From positions 1 to 14,400 of the forward strand of contig LXFE01001049.1 in the NCBI GenBank assembly GCA_001929475.1: a stretch of 14,400 nt of DNA. Reading direction: 5' to 3'. Shown one piece after another: positions 1-7,637 of this stretch (position 1 is the stretch's first letter; each line of letters begins with the position of its first letter). The position numbers were made by a program, and so were the translations under genes. The notes under the pieces were generated by a model that saw only the letters and a list, made by a program, of their open reading frames with translations, did not search any database and was not told where the DNA came from. Source of the DNA: Neolecta irregularis DAH-3 (taxonomy: Eukaryota; Ascomycota; Neolectomycetes; Neolectales; Neolectaceae).

Positions 1-113
1 TCTCTCCGTCACTCTCTCCGTCACTCTCTCCGTCACTCTCTCCGTCACTCTCTCCGTCACTCTCTCAGTCCGTCACTCTCTACTCCGTCACTCTCTCTCA
101 CGCCCTCCGTGAC
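1..113. repeat. 12-bp tandem repeat (satellite) at window edge
   Basis: Five perfect copies of the 12-bp unit tctctccgtcac fill positions 1-60. Three degraded, longer copies follow to about 113. The array probably continues beyond the window. Read on the minus strand the unit is GTGACGGAGAGA. In the BFR1 reading frame each unit carries a TGA, so the first perfect copy terminates that protein. Confidence 0.95.
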
Positions 114-1499
114 TCCCTCCCGCGCCTGCTCCTCAATCTCCCGCTTCACCCGCGCCACCCTCTCCTCAGTCACCCTCTTTTGATTCTCCCGGTAGTACCC
201 CAGCCTGGCCTTCAGCTGCTCAACAACCCCCCCTATCTGCTCCCGCGCGTACGGCGGGGATACATCAACCTTGCCAAACTCTGCAAGCACCCCGATCTGC
301 AGCGAGTACTTGTCGCTCGCCCCGCGCCCCTGCTTCTTGCCCTTCTTCTTCCCGCCCCCCATCATCATAAACGCCTCCTCCCCCTTGCGCTGCAGTGCTT
401 GGCCCTCAGGCGCACTGATATCCCGCCTCACAAAATCCTCCGCCTTCTGCTCAACAACCGCAGCCTCACTCCCCCGATCAAAATACTTGATCAACTACAG
501 TCAGCAGGAAAAGTGGCACACACACATTCTGACACGTGACTATCTCCACGCCATACGCTTCTTCGCTAGCCTCCTCCAGCTTTCTCTGCGCCGCCTTTTG
601 TCGTTTCTCCCGTTCCATAGTCTCCCGTTCAAGTTGCTTCTTCTCCCATCTCCGCTGCTTCTCCGCAGTCTCCCACTCCCGGTATTCCTTGTTCTTTTCC
701 CAATTCTCCTGTTGCACTGCTTTTCTAGCGCTCCACAACTCATCCCTGCGTTGCTGAAGACTCGCTCGCTGCTCAAACAACTCGGACCGCGATTTATACG
801 CCACTTCATTCTCCACCTTTAGCTTTGCTAGTTCCTCGTGGAGAATGTTAGCCTCTTGTGCTAATTTCATCGTCTCCGCATCTTCCATTTGTTCCCGAAC
901 TTTTTTCAATTCCGCTTTCTCCCGATCGATAGCAGTTTGCTGGTCCATAAATGTACTCGTTGTTTTCCTCATCCTCTTGTAATTGCTTATCTGAACCAGC
1001 GTTTTCTTTTCTTCCACGATCTTCATCGTTCCCGAATCGACTTGCTCCTCAAGTTTTCTATAATCAAAGAGCGTTTCACGCGATAGATACCCGATTAAAG
1101 AGTCTAGCTCTTCAATGCTCTTGAACGGTTTATTCGCTTTGGAAGACTGCAATTCCTTCACCTACCATTAACCCACCCACAATAACACCTCACCTTTCGT
1201 TTAACACTATCCTCAAGAATTTTAGCTTGTTCGTACTCTTTACTCTTCAAAGCTTTGATAGCAGCTTGTCTCGCTCTAATCCCATCCAATTTCTCTCGCA
1301 ACTCCTGTACCTTGATCTGGTTTTTCCCCTGACCATTCGATATTTGTAAACGTAGCGCAGTCTATAGTCAGACGTGTTTGCAATCATTTCTTACTAGTTG
1401 ATCGTTGACGTGTAACAAATCTTTGTCCGATTCCGCGAGAATGCATTTATATGCTTGGTCATCTGGTTTTTCGGGTTTCGTGGCAACTGGCGAGACCAT
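57..1499 (-). CDS. BFR1: Bfr1-family nuclear segregation / polysome-associated protein, 4 exons
   Basis: Bfr1 is a cytoplasmic coiled-coil protein found with mRNP and polysome complexes at the ER; in yeast its loss affects ploidy and secretion. I join exons 1499-1395, 1361-1194, 1161-526 and 494-57, giving 448 residues. The introns are 33, 32 and 31 nt, all GT-AG and all phase 0. The joined protein has the family landmarks in order: a KPEKPDDQAYK N-terminus (about residues 8-18), a central heptad-rich K/E/Q coiled coil (about 45-290), EIVTCQN joined to LIKYFDRG across the last intron, and a Gly-Lys stretch GGGKKKGKKQG (about 349-359). The tail becomes a repetitive VTEGVRESDG-like peptide encoded by the adjoining satellite. 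The start at 1499 has an AAA-ATG-G context. A weaker in-frame ATG at 1607 would add 36 Gly/Pro/Asn-rich residues. The family call is firm; the exact N-terminus is not. Confidence 0.92.
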
Positions 1500-1975
1500 T
1501 TTAGATGGAGGACAAAAGGGAGGCCCAACTTGCTGGTATGGCGAGGGGTTGGAAAAACGGTCACGGTGGTTGTTTGTTCCCGGGTGGCGCAAAGGTCCGC
1601 CTGACATTTACACTCGATTTCTCAAGATTGACGTTACAGACGTAGATAATCCTGACATGTATTAATGTTTAAAGAACCTTGGTTGTAATGTATGGCGGCC
1701 TGTTGGCCTGGTCAGTCGACGTTGACGATGCTCGTTCATTTATTCAGTTGCTATCGTTGATAGGAAACGAAGAATCCTTAATCAAATTGCCCCCTTGAAA
1801 TTCAAGATTTAGCAATAGTTAGAGAAACACTTCTTTCCAAAACAAATTGATAATGAGGTGGATATTTAGAAAGTGAATAATGGAATTTGGTTCCTTTTGG
1901 GGTTTCTCTAGATCAGTTTTCGTATTAGGCATGTCTGGAAAAATGCTCTTGAATCATCAATGTAGTCATATCTAT
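1500..1975. other. Upstream region of BFR1, no gene seen
   Basis: This is the presumed BFR1 5' leader and promoter. Frames on the plus strand here are antisense to the first BFR1 exon or too short to support. I see no tRNA and no clear promoter box. Confidence 0.5.
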
Positions 1976-2060
1976 TGTAAGGATATACCGATATACCCTT
2001 ACCAATACGGCAATACTACCAACTTAGAGGACGGCAGCTAGAAGCCAAGTACGTTTACTT
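1976..2060. repeat. Left arm of imperfect inverted repeat
   Basis: Positions 1996-2017 are an exact 22-nt inverted match to 4663-4684. Positions 1976-1989 are an exact 14-nt inverted match to 4696-4709. Positions 2030-2037 and 2043-2060 match 4617-4624 and 4586-4603 inverted, the last with one mismatch. The order is kept, so these are two copies of one element with small insertions, about 2.5 kb apart, enclosing the two secreted-protein genes. Confidence 0.85.
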
Positions 2061-2147
2061 AGACTAGGTATGTCCAGTACCTTTACTCAGGCTAGCTATT
2101 GTCTTTTCGTACTTTTAAGCCTAGTTACATCTATTGTATCGGATATA
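2048..2147. repeat. Degenerate tandem units of about 28-33 bp
   Basis: Three related units start at 2048, 2076 and 2109. They share a GTAC-(t)TTTA...CTAG core. At 2128-2147 the motif ctattgta..ggatata seen at the outer edge of the left repeat arm (1971-1987) recurs in the same orientation. This suggests an end-to-end partial duplication of the same element. Confidence 0.55.
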
Positions 2148-2240
2148 GGCGAAAAATAAAGCCACAAAAGGCTTTCAGTGTTTTGATACCCCGCAATATT
2201 GAAAATCGTGATTTATGATATTCTTTATCCTCTTAGCAAG

Positions 2241-2280
2241 TGTCCTTGAGCAACTGTCCTTGAGCAACTGTCCTCGACAA
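2241..2280. repeat. 14-bp tandem repeat, about 2.7 copies
   Basis: The unit tgtccttgagcaac occurs exactly at 2241-2254 and 2255-2268. A partial, altered copy runs to 2280. It lies just past the stop codon of the first secreted-protein gene, in its presumed 3' region. Confidence 0.85.
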
Positions 2281-2311
2281 GGATAGTAAAACACAAAGTT
2301 AAGAAACCCAA

Positions 2312-2776
2312 TTATAAAACTCCAATTGCACCCCGAATTCTCTCCAAAATTCTACGATATCTCGGTATTTCTATATTGCGTTCCTCTGTAACATTGTCGA
2401 CGGGAGCGAGGTCGAGGAGGACACCAAACTCCGAGGCGTAATTCTCCCAACCAGCCTTTCCACAATCGATAATACAGTTATGATAAACTTTTTGAAAAGT
2501 CTTTCCGATGACTGAACAGGGCACGATTTGATAATTCATGACACTAGAGATCTCGGCACGACATCCACCATATACAGCAACTTTCATATTATTTAGTAAA
2601 CAATGGGCACCATCTCCAAGCCTGAGGCTGTCGACCAGTTTCTCGTATGCGTCCTTGCAGGCTTTGAAGACAGTCACAGGAATGTCGGCACCTGCATCAA
2701 AGCATGTCGAGTGGTGGCTTGCATGCACGACGAGCGAGTGAAGCAACGCAAGGCCGCCGAAGATAGTGATATTCAT
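2312..2776 (-). CDS. Small secreted cysteine-rich protein, paralogue A (effector-like)
   Basis: An intronless gene for 154 residues from the ATG at 2776. The N-terminus MNITIFGGLALLHSLVV is a convincing signal peptide, with cleavage near the HASHHST segment just before the first Cys. The mature part has Cys at about 25, 40, 59, 72, 87, 101 and 105. The first six have gaps of 14, 18, 12, 14 and 13 residues, exactly as in the neighbouring paralogue. I count 32 of 77 identical residues between the first and sixth Cys. Shared blocks include GCRAE, KVY and EFGV. One N-glycosylation sequon (NVT) lies near residue 127. An upstream in-frame ATG at 2836 would add 20 residues and spoil the signal peptide. 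A TATAAAA at 2852-2858 lies only 16 bp before it, so the start at 2776 is preferred. Function unknown: I recognise no named family, and an extracellular or host-interaction role is inference. Confidence 0.78.
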   Translation of the reverse strand: MNITIFGGLALLHSLVVHASHHSTCFDAGADIPVTVFKACKDAYEKLVDSLRLGDGAHCLLNNMKVAVYGGCRAEISSVMNYQIVPCSVIGKTFQKVYHNCIIDCGKAGWENYASEFGVLLDLAPVDNVTEERNIEIPRYRRILERIRGAIGVL

Positions 2777-3383
2777 AAATCGAACTATGCGTGTCCGGCT
2801 CAGGAGTAAACAATTGGGAATATGGAACGGCAGCATAGAAGCAAAGCGAGCTTTTATAGCTTTGAGCGTGTTGTTTGATATTTCCGTATTCGGGATAGTA
2901 TAAGCTGCACATGAGACAGTTACAAAGCTTTAGAATAGATTCCTATAGAACTTGGGAATAATTGACAGTGGGATTTATAATCGACAAACGATCTGCACAG
3001 AAAAGGATGCTGAACAAATATTAACAGTGACAAATAGAAAATACTCGTTTACTGTCAGATCGATACGAATCATGTGAACCGCAGAGCGTGTTGGACCCCA
3101 ACGTTTCTTGAGAACGTCGGTTCGGTTCGAAACACCCTAGAATCTTCTAGCGGACTCTTATTCATGTTGGGTACAGACAATGTACGTAAACTGGTCGCCA
3201 ATAAGCTTTCGTGGGCGTTGCACTGTCCGTAGAGCTGATCATTCAAAGAAACCTGGACAAGGGCAGTTCCCGAGAGAATATCACTCTACCATACCACCGT
3301 TATATTCTCAAACATCTATCCCATTACAATTTGCACCCACCTCCGAAAAAACGACATTCAACATCCTCAAATCTCACCCCATT
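2777..3383. other. Intergenic region between the two secreted-protein genes
   Basis: It holds the promoter of paralogue A and the 3' flank of paralogue B. Positions 3101-3150 contain several TTC/GAA modules, including the inverted pair CTAGAA-tc-TTCTAG at 3137-3150. No further gene is supported. A near B-box (ggttcgaaaca, about 3123) lacks the rest of a tRNA. Confidence 0.5.
2852..2858 (-). promoter_or_regulatory. TATA box of secreted paralogue A
   Basis: TATAAAA on the minus strand, 76-82 bp upstream of the ATG at 2776. A transcript starting about 30 bp downstream would skip the in-frame ATG at 2836. Confidence 0.55.
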
Positions 3384-3902
3384 CTAGGCCTGAACCCTCC
3401 ACTTGGGCCCTTGGAGACTGCGAAACTTTTCAAGGATATCCCAAGCAGCCTCTCTAATCGAGCCCTCTACATACTCTTCATCATTTTCGTCCGGATAAGC
3501 AACATCGATTTCATCCTCACCGTCCGCGAAATCCTTTGAATGTCCACTCGGCATTTTCTGAAGAAAAACGCCGAATTCCGTCTGATAGCCATTATATCCA
3601 CCAAACGCGGACTTTTTGGCACAGTCTTTGTAAACCTTGCTGAAAGCGTGGAGAATAGTCTCACAGGATGCGATGTGCAGCTTGAGAAACGGCGAAAGTT
3701 CAGCTCGGCAACCTTCCTTCTCGACAATCTTGATATCGTTGAGAAAGCATTCGTTCCCTTTGTCTAGTCGAATCGAATTGACGAGAGATGTGTAGGCTGT
3801 TTTACAGCTCTTGACTTCCGCATTTTGAAATTGTGCTGCTGATTTGAAGCAAAGATGAGACGCGACAATTGGAACGAGTACAAGGAAAGAGAGAAACTTC
3901 AT
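3384..3902 (-). CDS. Small secreted cysteine-rich protein, paralogue B (effector-like)
   Basis: An intronless gene for 172 residues. MKFLSFLVLVPIVAS is a clear signal peptide, with cleavage expected just before or after His-Leu ahead of Cys18. Cys residues at about 18, 33, 52, 65, 80 and 94 have the same 14-18-12-14-13 gaps as paralogue A, which suggests three disulphides and one fold. Shared blocks are AY..LV.S.RL, GCRAE.S, F.KVY..C and EFGV.L..P. Unlike A it carries an acidic insert (about residues 122-146, rich in Asp/Glu) before a closing amphipathic stretch resembling A's ILERIR. The same strand and about 600 bp spacing from A suggest a tandem duplication followed by strong divergence. 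Function is not recognised; calling it effector-like rests only on size, secretion signal and cysteines. Confidence 0.82.
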   Translation of the reverse strand: MKFLSFLVLVPIVASHLCFKSAAQFQNAEVKSCKTAYTSLVNSIRLDKGNECFLNDIKIVEKEGCRAELSPFLKLHIASCETILHAFSKVYKDCAKKSAFGGYNGYQTEFGVFLQKMPSGHSKDFADGEDEIDVAYPDENDEEYVEGSIREAAWDILEKFRSLQGPKWRVQA

Positions 3903-4585
3903 GGCCGTAAATTCAGTACAGGACAGTTGGGAACAAAGGGCAATTTATAATCTTTCACTCCTTGTTGATCTTGACGAGTTGCGTGTTTCTTTCACTCACG
4001 ATCCCCTAAATAGTATAGCTCGTATCAAAAATAGATATCGTCAAACGTAGTCAGCATCAACAAGTTTCATATCCTTTCCTTGGCATAGTCCATCCAATTA
4101 CAAGGAATATGATGAGCCTAGCAAGGATACCTGTCATCTTGTTCAGAAATGCTAGGCAGTGATCAAAATATATCTGGCTGACAAAGGGATGCAGTAATTT
4201 CATGGCCGTTGAAAGGCATTTAAGACTGCTCTTTGGCAAGCCTTCCGCTATATTGAACTGCATGAATTAATAAACACAGTGCTTGGATTCGCTAAACCTA
4301 TGAAGAAAAAGATTGTGTGGATTCTATGACAGGCATGAAGATTGGGTGAGAAGCTGTCATAACGATTTGGAAATGTAAATATGACAACTACAATTTGATA
4401 TGAAATATGATATATTGATTCTTTGAATAACTAACCAAACGATATATTCAGCTGGGTTACGTGCGATTCCCGGTAATTGAATGAATTGCATTTATTTGAA
4501 GCAAGTCATTCGATGTGTGGTATCGAGGATAAATTTTACCCAAGCTGTAAGTTATGTGCTTAGAAGTACGGTTTATAACCAGCCG
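3903..4585. other. Gene-poor AT-rich stretch
   Basis: Apart from the promoter of paralogue B, nothing convincing is seen. A 68-codon minus frame at 4057-4263 has no signal peptide and no reliable similarity to the paralogues. Confidence 0.5.
3943..3949 (-). promoter_or_regulatory. TATA box of secreted paralogue B
   Basis: TATAAAT on the minus strand, 41-47 bp upstream of the ATG at 3902. This is a plausible core promoter position with a very short leader. Confidence 0.5.
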
Positions 4586-4709
4586 AAGTAAACGCACTTG
4601 GCTAGGTAAAGTCTAACTGCCGTCTTTAAATACAATCTCTTGGCAATGTACCTTGTTGGTGCAGTATTGCCGTATTGGTAAGGGCATACCCGAGGGGTAT
4701 ATCCTTACA
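4586..4709. repeat. Right arm of imperfect inverted repeat
   Basis: Inverted relative of 1976-2060, in the same block order. It has about 30 extra bases between the ctgccgtc block (4617-4624) and the 22-nt exact block (4663-4684). The inner flank continues with weaker similarity from about 4558. A fragment gctaggtaaagtYta (4601-4615) recurs at 13916-13930 with one difference. Confidence 0.8.
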
Positions 4710-5180
4710 CAAGCTTACCTAATTGGATTGTCGTAACATGGTTTCCAAGAGCCTGCAACCAGCGCTAATGCATCCGGTAACAAGTTTGCTTGACTAGATT
4801 GTCCGCTTTAAGGCGAGGTTTGCTACCAGCGGCACCTCACAAATAGGGAATAGTCACTGTCATGTGCATTGATCAAACAGCTTTACGGAAGTGACAAATT
4901 CAAATCACCCGAGTCCTGCCGATGATCCACGTATATTGGCGACCTCGTCAAATGACCTAATTTAATATAATATAAAAAGTACATGTGATAACGAATTGTC
5001 CTATTTTGTATGAATATATATAACAGAACAAGCAAGGCAATACAGTGGCAGAGTTGTCGGAAAAGCCATGGGATCTCAAGAATGCAAGTATTTGTATGAA
5101 TTTGATAGAATGAAGCCTGAACTGGATTGTAGTAGGTTCTGAGATAGAAATCCTATATATCCAGTGTGGCCAATCACCCG

Positions 5181-5240
5181 ACCCACCCACTCCGGTGGGT
5201 GGGTGGGTAGGCATGTGCCAATAGGTGGGTGGGTAGGTGG
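5181..5240 (+). repeat. G-rich GGGT tract with 10-bp hairpin
   Basis: Positions 5181-5190 (acccacccac) and 5195-5204 form a perfect 10-bp inverted repeat with a 4-base loop. The plus strand then continues as GGTGGGTGGGTGGGTAGG (5194-5211) and a second GGTGGGTGGGTAGGTGG (5224-5240). Both could form G-quadruplexes. The composition is sharply unlike the surrounding AT-rich DNA. Confidence 0.8.
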
Positions 5241-5608
5241 ATAACCAAACCACCGGGGCGGTGTCGCAGTTAAGTAGGTGGTTGTTGGTAGGTCGCCCGT
5301 GGGTGCCTACAAACCTGCCCAGGAAATCAAAAACGGGGCATGGGCAGGATATGCCACAATGTTAAAACGAACGGCTGAGAAGCAAAATAGTTTGTTCAGG
5401 TCGAAAGACACCACTGTTTTCAAGCATATGGCCACAAACCCTAGAATACAACACAATAAAATCCTGTTCACTGGCATGAATATTTCTTAAATCTTTTAAT
5501 ATTACCAGCTGCTTTGAATGGGCTAGTCGAGGTACCCGATGGAATAGGAATTTGTAGTGGCCGTCAGAAATGAAGGCTGGGGCGAGAGACATCGCATTAA
5601 GACCCCCA

Positions 5609-5624
5609 GTCTCACATGTGAGAC
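5609..5624. promoter_or_regulatory. 16-bp perfect palindrome upstream of GIT1-like gene
   Basis: GTCTCACATGTGAGAC is self-complementary over all 16 bases. It lies about 118 bp before the ATG. Its centre, CACATGTG, contains an E-box-type CANNTG core, so binding by a dimeric bHLH or similar factor is possible. The regulator is unknown. Confidence 0.45.
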
Positions 5625-5741
5625 CCTCGTTTGGGATTCTCACCCAATTTTTGACCAGACTCGGCGATTATTCTCTGCACATTTCTTCTCTTTGCGGTAT
5701 CTCGCTCCACCCACCTTTGCTTGGTTTCTCTACAACACACT

Positions 5742-7410
5742 ATGACAGCTCTCCCAATTCATGATAAAGGAACTGTCTCCGGTCCTCTGATTTCCCAAAT
5801 TTCCACAGATTCAATACCTACAGATGTCTTCAGTTCTGATAAAGGAGATCCCGAAGTCCCCAAATCTGCATTGGAGAGACTAATCAATATTTTTGCATGC
5901 GGCTCTGTGTTGTTTTCAGACGTACTCCTTTGACTCCCAGTAATAGCATTAACAACAAGGGATATCTGAATGGTGTAATCGGTCCAGTGAACACAATCTT
6001 GAAAACGATATATCCACAAGAGTACCAAAATAGCAATTACAGCAAAAAGGTCTCGTCAATAGTCTTTGCAGGAACAGTTGTCGGACAATTATTGTTTGGG
6101 TATTTATCTGATAAACAAGGTCGACGATTCGGCATGTTATCTGCCACTATTATTCTTATTGTATTTTCTGTACTTTCTGCAGGAAGCATGGGCCTGAAAC
6201 ATTCAATCCATGGAATGCTTGATGCCCTGACCGCTTGGAGATTTTTCCTTGGTATCGGAATTGGAGCAGAGTACCCAGCTGGTTCAGTAGCCTGTTCGGA
6301 AGCGTCATCCGAGCAAGAAGAAGGAAGTCGACATGCATGGTTCGTGATGTTTACCAATTTTCAAATCGACCTTGGCTTCGTTCTCTCCAGTCTCATTCCA
6401 TTTATCCTCATCTGTATTTTTTCGCAAGACCATTTACACATCATCTGGAGACTTGCCCTTGGCTTTGGAGCTCTTCCTCCTCTTTCGGTCTTTTATTTCA
6501 GATTGACCATGAAGGAACCAGCTGCTTACAAAAAGGGAAACATGAAGAATACGCGGATTCCATATGGTCTTGTCGTCAAGAAGTACTGGAAACGACTGGT
6601 TCCTATCGCTACAGTTTGGTTTCTCTACGATTTTTCGGCATATAGTTTTAGCATTTACTCTACAAGTATATTGCAAAAGATTGTACCGGATGTATGCATA
6701 TTTCCCTTTAATGAATACTGACACTTCAGGGATCACTGAGAAAGAATTTTGGTTGGAATACTTTGATCATGACATTCTATCTCCCGGGAGCCATGTGCGG
6801 AGGGTTCGCAGCGTATTTGTCCCCCTTCTCATCCCGCTAATGAAAGCGACCGATTCGGACCGCGAATGGTGCTTTTTGTCGGATTGATGCTCCAAGCACT
6901 TGTTGGCTTTCTGATGTCTGGGCTTTATTCCCATCTTATGAACAATATTGGCGCCTTTTGTGTCGTCTACGGTCTCTTCCTGACATTCGGGGAATTTGGG
7001 CCAGGGGATAATATTGGGCTCATTGCAGCAAAGAGCTCTCCCACTGCTATTCGAGGACAATTTTACGGTATAGCTGCTGCAGTGGGCAAGGTGGGTGCTT
7101 TCGTAGGTAGTTTCGTCTTCCCAGACATTATAAAACGGTTCGGCGGACCAGAAACTATCCGCGGCAACAGTGGTCCTTTCTACATCGGGTCGGCGGTACG
7201 TATCTTCTAGCTTGTAGTCTGACAGGTTAGCTGGCGGTTGTTTCAGGTCTAATCGGTCTGTTCTTCTTGCCAAATGTATCTCAGCAGTCTCTTGAAGAGG
7301 AAGACGCCGAGTTTTCACGGTACTTGCAAGAAAATAATTTTGACATCACAACTATGGGCCTGCAATGCCGCTTAGACGTAGAGCAGGCGGCCATCGTTGA
7401 ACGCGAGTAA
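5742..7410 (+). CDS. GIT1: GIT1-like MFS glycerophosphoinositol/glycerophosphodiester transporter, 5 exons
   Basis: Predicted plasma-membrane symporter of the MFS phosphate/glycerophosphodiester group. Exons 5742-5921, 5960-6691, 6730-6812, 6847-7199 and 7247-7410 join to 503 residues. The introns are 38, 38, 34 and 47 nt. Joining restores LFSD-GYLNGVIGPVNT at residues 57-72, a hallmark of fungal Git1-type carriers. Motif A is GYLSDKQGRR (107-116). Further motifs are RFFLGIGIGAEYPAGS (154-169) and KSSPTAIRGQFYG (394-406), then a soluble tail with EEEDAEFSRYL. About 12 hydrophobic segments and this length fit the family. The stops at 5931, 6719 and 6838 fall inside introns, so the gene is intact. 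The phosphate transporter Pho84 is the nearest alternative, but the sequence motifs favour Git1. The substrate is inferred from family, not shown. The ATG at 5742 is the first in frame. Confidence 0.92.
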
Positions 7411-7489
7411 TTCGGGGCTCTCTTGTTGAAGATCATACAGCGGACGCCTAACCGCATTATACATTTGGCGTTTGGTGTTCTGGATACAT

Positions 7490-7558
7490 GCATATATGCA
7501 TATATGCGTTGTGCACATATATAGATACAATACTGATAAATCTGGTACTGATAAATCT
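7490..7558. repeat. 18-bp AT-rich palindrome and 13-bp direct repeat
   Basis: Positions 7490-7507 (gcatatatgcatatatgc) are a perfect palindrome. TACTGATAAATCT occurs exactly at 7531-7543 and 7546-7558, a 15-bp period. Both lie in the 227-bp gap between the transporter stop and the CDC45 start, so they may belong to the 3' end of one gene or the promoter of the other. Confidence 0.8.
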
Positions 7559-7581
7559 TCAATTGCCTTAGCCGGAGGTCG

Positions 7582-7591
7582 CGACGCGTCG
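7582..7591. promoter_or_regulatory. MluI cell-cycle box (MCB) in CDC45 promoter
   Basis: ACGCGT (7584-7589) sits inside the 10-bp palindrome CGACGCGTCG, 49 bp before the CDC45 ATG. MCB elements are bound by MBF in yeasts and drive G1/S expression of replication genes, so the placement fits the gene. Confidence 0.6.
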
Positions 7592-7637
7592 TGAACAATT
7601 CACATTCAACCGCATCTCTCAACCCTCCATGAAGTAG

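Larger units (their letters stand above)
4710..5741. other. Gene-poor stretch and upstream region of the transporter gene
   Basis: No gene is supported; short open frames here lack family resemblance. It contains the G-rich hairpin tract (5181-5240), a CCTGCCC...GGGCAGG inverted pair around 5314-5347, and the promoter of the GIT1-like gene with a 16-bp palindrome. Confidence 0.5.

Noticed and set aside
180-822. Long plus-strand open frames opposite BFR1
   Set aside because: They are antisense to the well-supported BFR1 exons 3-4 and are rich in Leu/Pro/Ser, as expected from reading a Lys/Glu-rich gene backwards.
1405-1665. Plus-strand 86-codon frame
   Set aside because: It is antisense to BFR1 exon 1 and its leader, with no independent support.
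3105-3140. tRNA gene suggested by a ggttcgaaaca sequence
   Set aside because: The B-box is imperfect, and no A-box, acceptor stem or anticodon arm could be found around it.
4057-4263. Third member of the secreted cysteine-rich family
   Set aside because: A stretch with two Cys 20 residues apart faintly recalls the core, but there is no signal peptide, the gap differs and the other Cys are missing.
5194-5300. Interstitial telomere repeat
   Set aside because: The units are GGGT/GGTAGGT mixtures, not TTAGGG, and are too irregular.
5742-7410. GIT1-like gene as a pseudogene with stops and frameshifts
   Set aside because: Every stop and frame change falls inside a GT-AG segment of 34-47 nt whose removal restores conserved family motifs; total coding length is divisible by three.
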